Below, in pieces: positions 37,702-50,642 of a DNA stretch of 64,000 bases. The position numbers were made by a program, and so were the translations under genes. Below the pieces are notes generated by a model that was not told the DNA's origin, searched no databases, and saw nothing but the letters and a program-made list of their open reading frames with translations. The number at the start of each line of letters is the position of its first letter. The first letter of the stretch is position 1. Origin of the DNA: Ifrita kowaldi (lineage: Eukaryota; Chordata; Aves; Passeriformes; Cinclosomatidae); assembly GCA_013398055.1 (NCBI GenBank), contig VZRS01007545.1:434001-498000 (forward strand), given 5' to 3'.

Positions 37702-40700
37702 CTAATTTGGAGATTTAACTCCACTGGGTTTTAGAGTACAATTCTTGTGTGCTATTAGATATCTGAGACAAACATGTGCAGCCAAGTTAGAAAGTATTAA
37801 GGGCAGTAGTAAAGCAACCATCCTTTCACACAGTGAAACCATCATTCATAACCAATGTGGTAAAATCAAGATTTTAGTCCATACTTCTTACATTTGGTTT
37901 TCTATGTTATGTCCTTCAAAAGCCTAATACCAGCCAACAAGTGACATAGTACATTAATTAGATTGCTAAATTTTGTTCGATATTATGAACTTAAGTAGTG
38001 GTATTATGGTGCATATACCAAACATCATACCAGTTACTTTTATGCTGCACATCCTTTTATTTCCTACTTGTAATAGGAAAGAGTTATTTACAAAATGTAT
38101 ACCGTCCCAATTTTGCTTTATCTTGAAAGAGGTAGTACTGAAAAAGAGGTTTTTAAAAAATCCGAAGTAACCTTGAAATTTTAAACATTGTCACTAAATA
38201 AGCTTAGCATTGCTCTGCACAGTAAAAGAATATGTTGTTTGGTTAAAACTTAGAGTGTGCAGTCCTTCAATAAATGTTCCACAGCATACAGAATGTGAGG
38301 CTCTGAGAAGCATGGCATTTAACAAGAAAACCTCTCTCAGGCATAGCTTCATGTTTTTTTCCTGTAGAAATCATTGAAAATGGATGGAGAAAATGCTTCC
38401 TTTCCTTATGAAGATAAAACACCAGAACATTAAAACACCAGGCCATCAAAATTTCCTTTGTGTGCTACAAGCATGAAAGAGCAAATTGAGCATAACAAGT
38501 AAACACAAGGATCATGAATAAGATTTTTTATTTGTTTGTTTGTTTCTTTTTAATGTTTTAGGGCCTTTAGCCAAATATTCTAATATCATGCTGTGTGAAA
38601 AAGATGTTGGTTTCTCTGCTTGCTGTGAGATGTTCCAAGTTTGGAAAAAACTGCCACTCCGAAAAAAAAAGATGAAAGAATACATTACCATGAATAACTC
38701 AACGCTCTCTAGTGAGGAAAGAAAAGCAAGTTATTTACATATAAAATGAAAAAATTACACTCCAGCAGTGAATGAGTATCTAATATCAGATTGAAAAGGG
38801 GCCAGTTTTGGGCTGGTGCATGGAACGTTTGCATGTGAATTCCTAACTTATAATGAAGGCAGTCGATCGCAGCATTCAGTCTGCAGTGACCTAACACTGA
38901 GAACAGTGAATGGAAACAAATGTATGCAATTGTCTAGCAAATTGAATTTCAAACTTGACAACAGGTAAGCATATTATTAATAAGGACTAAGATTTTCAGT
39001 GCTGTTTTAGAAGAGGGGTAGATTAAGACCTTGTGACAGGACCAGAAACTATGGCTCCAAGAAGTTGTTCCCAGCTCCAGTTTTGGATTGTGGTAGTGAC
39101 TGAAGTTAGAAAGGTGCAAAGAGCAGTGATAGCACCATTTCTTTTCCCATTGTTCACAACCTCCACAGTTGATCTGTGCCTTACTAATTTTTTCAGTCCA
39201 AGGTTTCTTAAAGTTTTTGTCTCCATCTACCCATAGTTTCTATGGAAATTACTTTTGTATCAACCTGGGGTTTATGGCGTCCCTTTTGTGTTTTACCAAA
39301 CTTTTTTCCTGGTCTTTTTTAATATTTCCTACCCATGATCTTTCCATGTCTGCCAAAATAAAACTTGTCTCATATACTTACAATATTTGTAACTTTTTAA
39401 AGAGAGACTCTTTTAAACATGAATGTTATGAGTGAATATTTGAGAGAGATGTGGAACTGGAAAGTTAATGCATTTGAGTGGACACAAATTAAGTCTGTGC
39501 AGCTCTGCAAATTATAGACAACTATGCTCTTTTTTAAATTCCAAGAAGCCCGGGATTCAATGACCAAAAAGCAAACAGATTCCATAGACAGAAAGGTTTT
39601 TTCATGCAAAGAGTTAGAGGAGAAAAAAGGATTTTTTACAAACTAAGCTTTCGGAACCTATCTTTATTTGAATATTTACTCCAAATATGACACTTTGGAG
39701 GGAATGGAAAATCACAAAATGCATATGAAAGCAACAGTGAATTCCAATATATGTAGATGTGGACTGTAGGGCAGATCTAGTTTAAAGTATTCAAAGCACT
39801 TAAAGAACACCTTTTCTACTTAAAACAAAATCATAATAGAAGAATTCTACGAGACGAATAGAAAGCCACAGCCAGGAACTCTGAATCCCATTTAAAATGC
39901 TACTTCAGAAATCTTGATTTTCAAATGTTGCACTTCGCACACTCCTAAAGTGAGAAAGAGCAGAGGAACAGAAGAATGGTTTGTAGTTGTCCTAGGACTC
40001 CATTAGACTACAGATCATCACCGATATACCATGCAGTGGTACATTTCGAGATTCACGTTACTTTCCTCCACCACTACAGCAGTGACAAATAAGGGGTGTA
40101 GTTCCTATAGATTTAGGGAAATTACAACTTACCTAATAAAATAATAAATAAAATATTAAAATAATTTGTGCAATTATTGAATTATATATTTTAAATTTAA
40201 AAATAAAGCACTAATTTCTAACTTTATAATAAAGAATACAGTAATTCATTTTACAAAAGCCAGTTTTCAACTATTCAGCGTATTTGGCAGCTTTTTGCTA
40301 TATGTTCAAGCTTGCTTTCACAGTATAGTGTTGCCCTCATTTATTTATTCTTGCTGCAACCATTAATCATAGGTTCTCTCATTCTTTTCATAAAGACCTT
40401 GCCAAAAGGAAAGCTTGTTAGCTTCAGCATTTCAAGATACAGAGCACAGAAAGGAAAAGTTATTTTAATGTTGTGCCTTAATTATTAGTACTGTTCTACT
40501 GTTTTCTCTTTGTCTGTGTTTCCAACCCTCTGTTTTGTCACTAATGGAGAAAGGATTTTTTCTGCACTTGGTCTGAGTAAGTCTTTGTAAGCTTATAAGT
40601 TCACGATAGAGCTGATAAGTTCTTCTTCTAAAGAGGAATGTTAACACATTCTTGCCAATGAGCCTAAATTTCCTACACTCAGAGTTGTTGCTGTGTGTAG

Positions 40701-41768
40701 GAAGATTCTGCCTAGAAAGAAGTTTGAATGTGCTTAGCTAAAGCTTTAGATAAAACTATTTATTTTGTTTCATGGCAATGATATTTTAGGAACCAATTTA
40801 TGACTTTAAAATTACTTATTTTTCTTAATTTACATATTTAATATAACTTGACATCACATTGTGGAAGTGATTTATGATGTACAGTGGTACAATATTGATA
40901 TGAGCAGACAGTTTGAATTATTGAATATACAATTTGAGGTTTAATTATCATAACAAATTTACATAATTACCTTATTCTTGACTTTTCAAGTGGACAGCTG
41001 TAAAGACGAATCCCATAAAACATCTTTGTTTTAATAGTCCTTACTGGCAGTATTTACATGCTGTATTGATTAGTATGAAGGTTTAATAAAGTTTCTTCAT
41101 TGCAGAGTTGAGTTAAAAATACTTCAATTAGTTTTGTATCACTTCTTTCAAATTTTGTATTTGAAATCACTTAATTGGTCAGGCATTTCAGTAGTCTATA
41201 AAACTGTGTTTAATTTGAGAAAAAAAATCCTGAAATAATAACTCCATTACACAATGTAGGGTATGATACATTATTTAATGAATGCACCTAAAAAGTCACA
41301 TGTATCAGAAATTCAAATATAAGTAGCCTGAAATATACTTGGTAGGTGTCATTTTAACTCAATCTAACTCTTGTTTTTCCTCAAATAATAAAAATTTTAC
41401 ATTCTTTCTATCATCATTTAGTGTGATTAAGTAAAAACCTCAGTCAGAGAGTCAGGTCTTAGAAGCAGACTTAGAACAAGAGATCTTTCTGTTTTTTAAA
41501 ATTTCCCTTAATCTCTGTTGTTATTGTTTGCAAAAAATAATGTTTTTATTAATAGGTGTGTTCTCTTGGCAAATGCTGAAAGGCTGTCCGGTGTCTTGGA
41601 GAGGAAGATGTAGAAGCATAAAATATTATCATTGTATTCCTTTGGCAAAAGGAGATCCCGTTTCCAGAGTGTTGACATTTCTTTGTTTTTTTCAGAAACT
41701 TAAAATTGCTGGGTCTGCAAATCTGTACTTTCTGAGCATCTTTTAATTTTATTTATGTTTAATGGATT

Positions 41769-42434
41769 TTAGAGCCCTGGGACCATAAGCCAAGGGAAGC
41801 AAGCTGCTAGCACATGTGTAGCTTTCCCAGCTCGGCAGTAAGGCAGTCTAGGATGTGCTAAATCAAGACTTTTGTTTGTAATTGTAAAGACAGGTCCAAT
41901 GATGGCAGCTGTACTAACACTAAAGTGATGTTTATGGGCAATAAAAGACACACTTTTGATGTAACACCTCTTGGATCTTTGAACAGAGGAAATAAAGTCG
42001 ATATAGAGCAGGAAGTATATTACCTTAGTGAATGCACGCGTACAGCAGAGGTGTTGGGGCAGGTTGCAGTGTGTACTTGTGTAAAGGATGATGAAGAGAC
42101 AAGTATATCCCTGGAAAATATCTTCCCAATACCTCAGAGAGTTGTGGAAATGTTGCTCTGCCCTGCTACCTCCTAGAGTCGGCAGTGCCCCAGTATTACC
42201 CGAAGATTTCATAGCAGAGCCAGAGCTTCTCTCAGATTTTCTGAGGCGTTTAGGTGAATATTTGGGTCTCATGTTTCTCTTTTCTTCCACCACAAGTACT
42301 TCAGTCAGTTTTGTTTTGTGCAGAAAATATTGTGAGATTAAATGAACCCTCATATACACTGGATGTAGATCCGCTGTCTCAGGATTGGCTCTGTGTTTTC
42401 TGTAATGCCAGATAGGCCAAATCATGTGATTTCG
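41769..42434. pseudogene. Possible decayed coding relic, source unknown
   Basis: The - strand is open for 218 codons from ATG at 42425 (221 counting from the preceding stop). On the + strand two frames look protein-like. Frame A (41862-42173, 104 codons) includes KVDIEQEVYYLSECTRTAEV and LENIFPIPQRVVEML. Frame B (about 42175-42345) includes RVGSAPVLPEDFIAEPELLS. One frameshift would connect them, which suggests a broken + strand coding sequence. The - strand frame is in codon register with frame A and could be its shadow. I do not recognise the protein. No intact gene is claimed, because there is no convincing start, no splice context and no known domain. Chance or an unrecognised repeat remain possible. 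Confidence 0.35.
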
Positions 42435-44513
42435 TTAATTGGATCAAGTTTATGCTGGAGTGAATTTTGGAACCAATTTCAGAGTTCATACTTAAATGAT
42501 TTTCTTGTAAGTACATAGCTTATCTTTTTCTAGTAGACAAAACTAATAAAAGTTTGAAATCTTAGCCATTTACCTTAATTGGATAAACACCACCAGATGC
42601 AAAAAGAGGGTGACAGAGCTAACAAAAAGAGTTTGTGAATTCAATAACCATACCTTTAATTGAAATGGAAAGCATCTCCACAATGATTTTACTGGATGAT
42701 CATTTCCTGAATGAGGCAGGAAACAAGGCAGTTTACATCCTTGGCTTAAAATTTTTTAGTGAAATCCATGTGTAAGTAAATAATGAAGTATATTTCATTT
42801 AAACTGTCCAATTTTAGCATGCAAAATTGCTAGGAAAACAAAGTGCATTTGTTGAATAAAGAAAATTCCTCTTTCTCAGGTTCATCCTTTTTACCTTAAT
42901 CTTGGCCATGACTTCTTTCTTCTGCTTGTTGCTCTTTCTACTGTAATTGTTTTCTTTTGTTCTTATATGTAAATTTCTCTTTAAGTGCTAGGAGTCTAAG
43001 CTAAAGCCTGAAGTATATAATAAGCATTTATTTGTCTCATTTACATTTGACTTCCTCTTACTTGGGGAAAATTTCCGACTTCTCTAGATTCTGTCTATCT
43101 CCCTTGACCACCTCAAAGTGGAACACAAAAGAAGTAGATTGCTTGGATTGCGGCTAACCTGCCCAGAGAAATTAGGGTATGGTAAATCCAGGGGTGAATT
43201 TAGAGCATTCACTAACTAATGGGTAAGAACACTCGGATTGCTCACAGGAGATCAAAGGCATAAGTTCATTGTGCCCACCTTAAGCACTGGCAACATCACA
43301 TCCCCATATGACAAGTAGAGTCCAATCTGCTTTATACAGCTTTCAATTAGGTTGTGCTCAGCGTGGCACTGTGTGTTACTGAAAAGCTTCCTGCTGCTTC
43401 CGAGTGTGGGCAGACTACAACTTTTATCTTTCTGCAAAATACCTCCATAGGTGTAACTACAGAATGCCCTTAGGCAAAGGAATTTACTCTACTTAAAAAA
43501 AACAAATCCAGCATTTAGTTTATAGTAAAAGTGAGAAATAAGTGAAAAATAGCTAGGGTGCTTAATTTTATTGTGCATTGACATTTATTGGCAGGTAGAT
43601 AGGTCTTTAGCATACAGTTTCATAGCATGGTTCAGTTGATATATATCCATTCTTAGACTGGAAAATTTGGCTCTAATCCTTCTCTCCCCGCCCAGTTCCT
43701 ATGGGAATTCTTTGCCACGCTGCCTTCCAACAGCACAGTGATGCATTTAACAAACCTGTGTAATTTGCTGCACTGTCAAAAACCCCTTAGTGGTTCTTCT
43801 GTCTTTATTTAAATACTTAAACAAATTTATAATGGTTGAACAGAATGCCAGTTACCAGTGTAAGGTTGGAAGTGGCAAATGTCATGTGGTAATTTGAAAC
43901 TGGAGATATGTGGAGCATTCTGGCTGGCTCCTTCATCTTGTAATACATATCCTCAATCTTCAGTAATATCAGTTTGCCTATTTAGTATTCTCATAAATTC
44001 AGAGAAAGTGGCATTAGGATAAGAAACAGAAGTATCAGAAATTATCTGACAAACAGATTTTCATTGGAAAATACTGAAAGTCATATTACTTGGACTAATA
44101 AATTAACTTTGAAAAAAATATCAACAGTTTCCTACACGTTAAACATATTGTGGTTCCATAACAACTTTTTTAGGCCAACCTGAGGCAAATGTCATATTTC
44201 AACTTTCAAAAAGCTCTTATCCAATGAAATTAGTGAGTAAATATGTGAGTAAATTTGTATTGGAAATCCGATTCCCACCAATAAGCTCACTAAGTGGTGG
44301 GGAAAGGAAGTTGTTCCTTGTTTATTGTTTTGTTTTGAGCTTGTGGAATGGATAGCTTTAAGAAAATAACTAGAATTTGTGTTGTTTAGAAGATAATCAA
44401 AGCTTGGAAACAAGGATCCTGGTAGTAAGCAGTAGCCAGAAGCAAAAGAAAAAAGCTTTCATACCCAGGATATACCTTCCATACAAGCCTTCCTCCCAAC
44501 ATAATTGTAATTT

Positions 44514-44532
44514 AAAAAAAAAAAAAAAAAAA
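44514..44532 (+). repeat. Poly(A) run (A19)
   Basis: Nineteen A in a row. No retroposon is recognised to its left and no target-site duplication was found, so I call it only a homopolymer. Confidence 0.85.
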
Positions 44533-47500
44533 GCTTCCATGGTTTCAAAGAAACTTTTGCATTTTCATGCAAGTTTTTTATCAACTCATTTCATAAAGTT
44601 ATGGAAACATAATGTTATTTGTGAACAGGATAGTCAAATAAAATATGCCAAGTACACTACCTTGAAATTAAAACATCTCACTATAGTGGGAGATGGAGAA
44701 ATAAATTTAAGCTGTGCCTGATAGTGCATAAGGCAAGGCTTTCTCCATTACCTTTAAGTCTAAGTTCAGAATAATTATTCTTTTTGTGAAGGGACCAGTC
44801 AGAGTTCTCTCAGATCCATTGCTGTGAAGTGCTTTGAACAGAAATGAATTGCAAACCATCTTTACATTCTCATTTTCTGATACATGACATGGAAACTTTT
44901 GTTCTCCACTCTCTTCATGTGTGGAAAAAAGGAGTAAAAGAAGTACCTTCTTTCCTCAGCATTTGGTTTTGTTTCAAATCTTTGAAGTGTAAACAAAAGC
45001 TGCTTTGAAGTAAATGCTAAAATCTACCTCTTTAAAACAGGTAGATCCCCTTAGCTTTGGTTTTCCTTATTAGTAATATAGAAGATGTTGTCAGGTCTCA
45101 CTGGTGTTTGATTTGCAGTGTTTCACACACCTAATGACCTCTTTTATTTCATGATCACATTGAAGTGAAGACAAACTGGTATCTTTCATGTCTGATAGCG
45201 GTTTTTTGCTTGACAGATATAACTTTTTTACAAGCCCAGTCTTCCATGTAGTATATCAGTCTTTCCTGACAACATTAACTTCCATGAAACATTATCAGTG
45301 AGGAAAAATATCTGAGAAGTCGTGTGTATGTGTCAGCATTCTTCTGTATTGTACTTCAGATGGGTTTATGTGGTAGGTTTTTTTCAGTCTGGTATTCATT
45401 TACTTTTGGGTTGAACTTTTGCAACTATTCTTGGTTTAAAAAAATTAAATACATTTGATTTGGACAGTCGTAGTTAACTTGAGATCTACAGGACTGACCT
45501 CTGGCAGTCTTGTCTCCCACATCGTCAGTGGGGACCTAGAAGAAATATCAATGTAATAGTCTATTTTTGGGTCACTGGACTTTGGAAGACAAACTTGAAG
45601 AAAATGACTTGTAGCTGAATATCTTTGAAGATCAAAGATACCTGAAAGCTTACTGCTTTTGTTAGCTGTCAAGAATAGCTGAAAGGAGACAAAACAATGG
45701 CTGAAAGGAGAGGAGAAGGCAAAGACACAAACTAGGAACCAGGAAATTTGAGGTTTTTTCCTGAATTCTTCTCTAAAATCTTTTGTGACTTGAGAGATGC
45801 CACAATTATTTTTTTTTTCAATATGAAATATATGCTTAAGATAATTTTTGGATTTAAAAAATTAATTAACTTATTGTGAAATACCCTTGAGAATTGAAAG
45901 ACATATATAGCATAGCTTTTATTTTATCTTCTCAATGTATTTATACAGTGGCAGTGTAGCACAAGTATATAAAGGCTTTACGTGGGCAAGGATCACTTTG
46001 AAAATCTGATGTAAATTCATATTTAAATTGTATATAGTCTCTAACTCAAGAAAGTGAGAGATAGTAAGTGACAGCAGCAAAAGAGCAGCATCCAGAGAAG
46101 TCTGAAATATCACCAAAGTTCCTCTAAATAGTTTTTTCCCTGCATTGTTTTTATCTCTGCAGTTCTCCCAGGGGTATACTGAGAAGTTAATTCTTGTGGA
46201 AAGAGAGAAGAAGTTTATGGAACACAAAGTGGTCATTGCTTTTTGAAAACAAAGATATTGTCCAAAATATGGCCTTTTGTTACTGTTGTTTAATCTACAC
46301 AACTCTGAAGAGCCAGTCTGGAAATCATCCAGGAGTATCTATCTTGGAGTAGAATATTCCCATGCTACCTTAAGGAAACAGAAACCTCTTTAAAGATATG
46401 TGTCATAACCCATAAAATCATTGGTGAGATTTGCGGGTAATAAGTTTTGATTTAAAGCATCAATATATCCTGTTTTATGAGGACACAGAATACCTCTATT
46501 GAGAAGTGATTTTATGGAAAATTTTGGACTTTGGATTTCTTGAGACATAATTCTACTACCAGCTGTAGACTTCAGGTGCTTTTCAGTTGATTCACACACA
46601 CCTTGAGAGGAATTGTAAATGTCATTATAACTTCTGGAGCTGATTTTGGATTTTGACAGAGAATAAGAGGTCAGGTTTCAATACTGTGTTCTTCTTTAAA
46701 CATCTTTTGTGTCTTTTGGAAACATTTTTGTTGCGACTGTATCATGCATACTAAATTCATATGATAAAATATTATGTATTTAGCTGTCCTTTGTTGTCTC
46801 TGCAACAAAGCAATATGGATTCATCTCACCTTAGATGTACATATTACATATATGAGAAACTGCTCTCTGAAGTTGCTTAACTCCTCTGATTAAAGAGACA
46901 ATGTCAGTGGCAAGCCTTTTTTATGATTTAAGCACCTAAGGATAGGTGAAATGAATCTCACCAAAATGAACACTGGAGGAAAGAACAATAGCTTGAAACA
47001 TAAATTTAATTCTCAAATCTCATGTTTGGAGCAGTGTGAGATCACAAGACAGAGATTTCTTGTAGTGAAATCTGTGATTCTATGATTTGATTGCTTATTA
47101 CCAGGATAAAAGAGGAAAAGGAAGAACATCTTTATGTGATAGTTCAGTGGTATATATTTATTGGATCAAAAGGTGATCTTAGAGGACAATACTGAGTTTC
47201 TGTATTATCTGGCTTCAAGGGGAGCTGAAGTTTTGTGGCTTTTGCCTCAGTTTAAGTCCTTTTACAGCTAAAGTAAAAAAAAAAAAAAACCTTACAAAAT
47301 ACATTTTTCACAAGTACTTTTTTCCACAAATTAAAAAAAAAATTATACAGGTCTCTAAAGAATTTATTACACTAAAATTATCTCTCAGCTCGTGAGTTTA
47401 GGTTTCCAGTGTGGGAAGCAATGTTAGATCATTGCCTATTTGTAATCTCTCTCTTTCCCAAAATAAAATGTATGTGATTTATGCATTTATCTTGAGGTTT

Positions 47501-48986
47501 AGTAGGAACTGTGAGAGCTGATGTATGTGTTTGGACAGAGCTGCATAGCAGCTTCTTTTTCTGAAATGTGAGCCAGAGAAGATGTGTCATCAGTGTGTGC
47601 TGGAATATAGCCAAGTGTTGCAACCCCTGGTAAACATAGCAGGAAAATCTGGTACCGCTTTCCTTTCCCCAAAATTCCTCCACTTCGTCCAGTGCACTGG
47701 GAAGCACTGACTGCATGTGAATGAAGGTTTCTCGCAGGATGAATGAAGGTTTCCATTTTTTCATACACAGCAGTGACAATGAGCTTCTGGGTGATAGTAA
47801 TAAAGGGACCATTTTGCCACAAATTTTTATGACTATGTTAACAGAGGCCATATCTGTCCTTGTCTTGTAGAGTCAGACCTGAAGATGAGATGACTCCATC
47901 GAGCTGGAGGGTTTGGGGGCTTGGCTTTCTTTTTGCTTGTCCTTCATGCTGCAAACTTGCACTCAACTGCAAGACTGTTCAGGAAGGTCATGGGAAAATT
48001 TTTACTTTCAAACTTGTTTTGACCAAAGCAAAATACTCCTCCACTATAAGATACATTCCTATTTTTTTTCAACTGTAGAACTTCAGTAAAATGGTATTTT
48101 TCTCAAAAAATAGTCATACTATTCATTTTATTCTTTATGTAAATTTTATACTACATTAACCACTGTCCAGAATTCCTAGTGATGATGACAGAGCTGCCCA
48201 ATTTTTAAGAAGCTGTGTGGTGCTGCCTGCACCAAGATTTACTAACAGCAAGCTGTATTAACAGATGTTATTCCTCCTGCTGCCTGTATCTGTGAACTGA
48301 CTGCATTGAAATGGTTACAGTCTGTAGTGCTGCTCTAGAATCAATGAATAGAGATGAAGAAATGTTTTTGTTTTGATGATGAGTGCAAAGAAGAGAGGAA
48401 ATCCAGCACAGACAATACAGCATTGATTCAGAGATAGTATTCAGTGCATTGCAGTTAATTTCTAATTGTTATGACTCATTTTGTATATTAGACTGAGTTG
48501 ATGAATGTGCTTTAGAATCAGTTAATGAGTAGTGAATATGGTATTTAGTAACACTGTTCACTGTATAGCTGGCAGAAATGTCACAGTTCTGTCACAGTAA
48601 TCAGAATTCATTTGTGACCTGGATAATCTCATCTAGTGTCAAAATTCCTTGGGACGAGCACTTTGTATGCAGAGCTTTCTCTTACAACTCCACAGGATAA
48701 ATTTGTAGAGAAGCAAAGTAACTATGTGCTTCGGGTGGCAGGTCTCCCAGGCACTACAGTTCATACTTAGTTTAAGCTTTCAAGATTAAGTGGCTTTCCA
48801 GTTGCAGAATTCTAGTTTTGAGTAACTGCATGTTGAGTCAAGAGCTCTACATTTACACAAAGGGAACAGTGCTAGTAGCAATTAGCCAGGTAACTTGGTG
48901 TTTTTAGGGAGATTGTGTTTTTTCTGAATTCCAGCAGCATCTATTTTCTACTTAAGTGACTAGATCCCAGGAATTTTATTTCAGAA

Positions 48987-49011
48987 TTTTTTTTTTTTTC
49001 CAGGTAAGAAA
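48987..49011 (+). promoter_or_regulatory. Candidate recursive splice (ratchet) site
   Basis: A run of T13 followed by CCAG is joined without a gap to GTAAGAAAG, so a strong 3' splice site is fused to a strong 5' splice site, with the junction after 49003. This is the arrangement of recursive splice sites, which let very long introns be removed in steps. They are known from long neural genes of vertebrates such as CADM1 and ANK3. It lies in the sense direction of CSMD1, about 21.9 kb into intron 2. The motif is seen directly. Its use is inferred. Confidence 0.5.
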
Positions 49012-50332
49012 GAACACCTTCTGTTATGGATATATTTTGAACTTACATAAAAAATCAGATTTTTAAATTCAACTCTATTTCCAAAACATGATCTGACTTA
49101 GTCAAAAGAAAAATCCACATGCTTATTCACTGATAAGAGTGAATTCTGCAGTTGAAGATTTTCAACCAGACCTTTTTTTTCTGATCTATGGCAATGAATG
49201 TTGCTTGTTTCTAGCAGGTGGTCAGCCTAGCTTAATTTGTAATTGCTTTCTGAACTGTGCCAATAGAGAGATTTGTTTAGGAATCCCATTGCTCAGTTCT
49301 AGCTAGAACAGAACACTCAACTTTTCTTTGATCACGAATTTGCTTCTGTGATAATGACAGCAGTCTACAGTGGTAGAAGTAAAAAGATTCATGGAGGTCT
49401 TTAAATTACTTAATTTAAGAAGAGGCTAATATGGACATAATATCTTTAAAATTGGATGTAGTAACTTTGAAATAATAGTCTCCATTAAAACATTCATATT
49501 TACTTAAGGGCAGTGTGTAATTGAGCACCTCCCCATGGAAATTGTTGTACTTTTTTAAAAAGACTATCCCACGTACAAGTGATTGGAAAGCCAGTGATCT
49601 TATTCTTAATATTTTTCTAAAAAATATACTTCAGACATAGCTGTTCTGTTCTTGTTTAAACTAACAAAGATCTATAGTTCATGTTCTCATTACTTTTTTC
49701 CCCCTTTCTCTTGGTAATTTAACAGTCCTTAAATGGGAGTGCAAAGGTGCTTTAATCCAAATGTAACATTACATTACACCCTTAAGGTGACCTGGTATAA
49801 GTGACAATCTGATTGTATGCCTTCTAAAGAAATATAGCTGTATAGATAAGGAGGTGTAATAATTACAAAGAGCCTACAACAAAAGTCATTACGGTGTCTT
49901 TTATCACAGTAACAAGAACAGAGACTCAGTAGTATACAGTGTTTAATTAGTTTGTTATGTACAAGTAAAAAATAAGGATATTAATACAACGATGATCATA
50001 AAAACCATATTAACATTCAGGCTCCTGCAGAGACTCCATTAACCTTGACTAAGGGCTGTCAAAGCATATGCCAAGTTCTCATCCTTTCTAGACAAGGGAA
50101 CAGATTAATTTTACTCTTGGATAAAGCATCCTACTGCTGATATGAAAAAACCAAACCACAGCTCCAGAGCTTCATTTGGTGGTACAGATCAGATACAGTG
50201 TAATAGATGGACATCTAGAATACCATGGATATTGTAGTCAGCAATTTCAGTAAGTAAAACTTAGCTGCATGTTGCAATGGTTCTGAAGATGGTTTCAGGG
50301 AGCACAGGGACTGCAAAAGGCTTTGTGTAGTC

Positions 50333-50642
50333 GGGTGGGGGTTGGTTGTTGCCTCTTTTTCCAGGTAACAACTGACAGAACAAGAGGACACAGTCTCAAG
50401 CTGAGCCAAGGGAAATTTAGGTTGGATGTTAGGAAAAAGTTTTTTACTGAAAGAGTGATAAAGTTCTGTAATTGTCTGCCCAGGGAGATGGTGGAGTCAC
50501 CATCCCTGGATGTGTTTTAAAAAAGATTGGATGTGGCACTCAGTGCCATGGTTTATTTGAGGTGGTATTAGGGTATGGGTTGGACTCTGTGATCTTGAAG
50601 ATCTCTTCCAACCTGGTGATTCTGTGATTCTGTGATTCTGAG
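50333..50642 (+). mobile_element. CR1 LINE, 3'-terminal fragment
   Basis: The fragment runs from GTGGGGGTTGGTTGTTGCC through GACAGAACAAGAGGACACAG, GAAATTTAGGTTGGATGTTA and GGGAGATGGTGGAGTCACC, then GCACTCAGTGCCATGGTTTA and TCTCTTCCAACCTGGTGATT. It ends in three tandem terminal octamers (GTGATTCT units, 50617-50640). This is another CR1 subfamily than the 37598 and 4833 copies, recognised by the GTGCCATGG 3' UTR. One small frame (65 codons) is a relic. Confidence 0.92.

Larger units (their letters stand above)
37702..50332. other. Intronic sequence with one anomalous open block
   Basis: 12.6 kb of AT-rich intron without recognised transposons. Points of note, listed separately, are the stop-poor block at 41769-42434 and the recursive splice motif at 48987-49011. 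There are long A runs at 44514-44532 (A19) and 47275-47289 (A15). Two overlapping - strand frames at 47429-47851 (140 and 107 codons) are just within what chance can produce. A strong acceptor-like sequence ends at 38561. Confidence 0.5.

Noticed and set aside
38941..38970. ACAG|GTAAGC as another recursive splice candidate
   Set aside because: The donor half is good, but the preceding sequence is mixed and lacks a polypyrimidine tract.
44514..44532. A19 as the tail of a processed pseudogene
   Set aside because: The sequence to its left shows no coding relic I can recognise, and no flanking duplication was found.
45919..46302. 127-codon - strand frame
   Set aside because: Chance-length frame in AT-rich DNA with a composition rich in Leu, Ile, Phe and Asn. 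No motif, no splice context.
47072..47095. CTGTGATTCTATGATTTG resembling a CR1 terminal octamer
   Set aside because: Only about 18 bp match and no CR1 3' UTR precedes them, so a CR1 call is not supported.
47429..47851. Two overlapping - strand frames of 140 and 107 codons
   Set aside because: Lengths are near what chance gives in 64 kb, and neither translation shows a domain I know. A database search could reopen it if one frame had a homologue.
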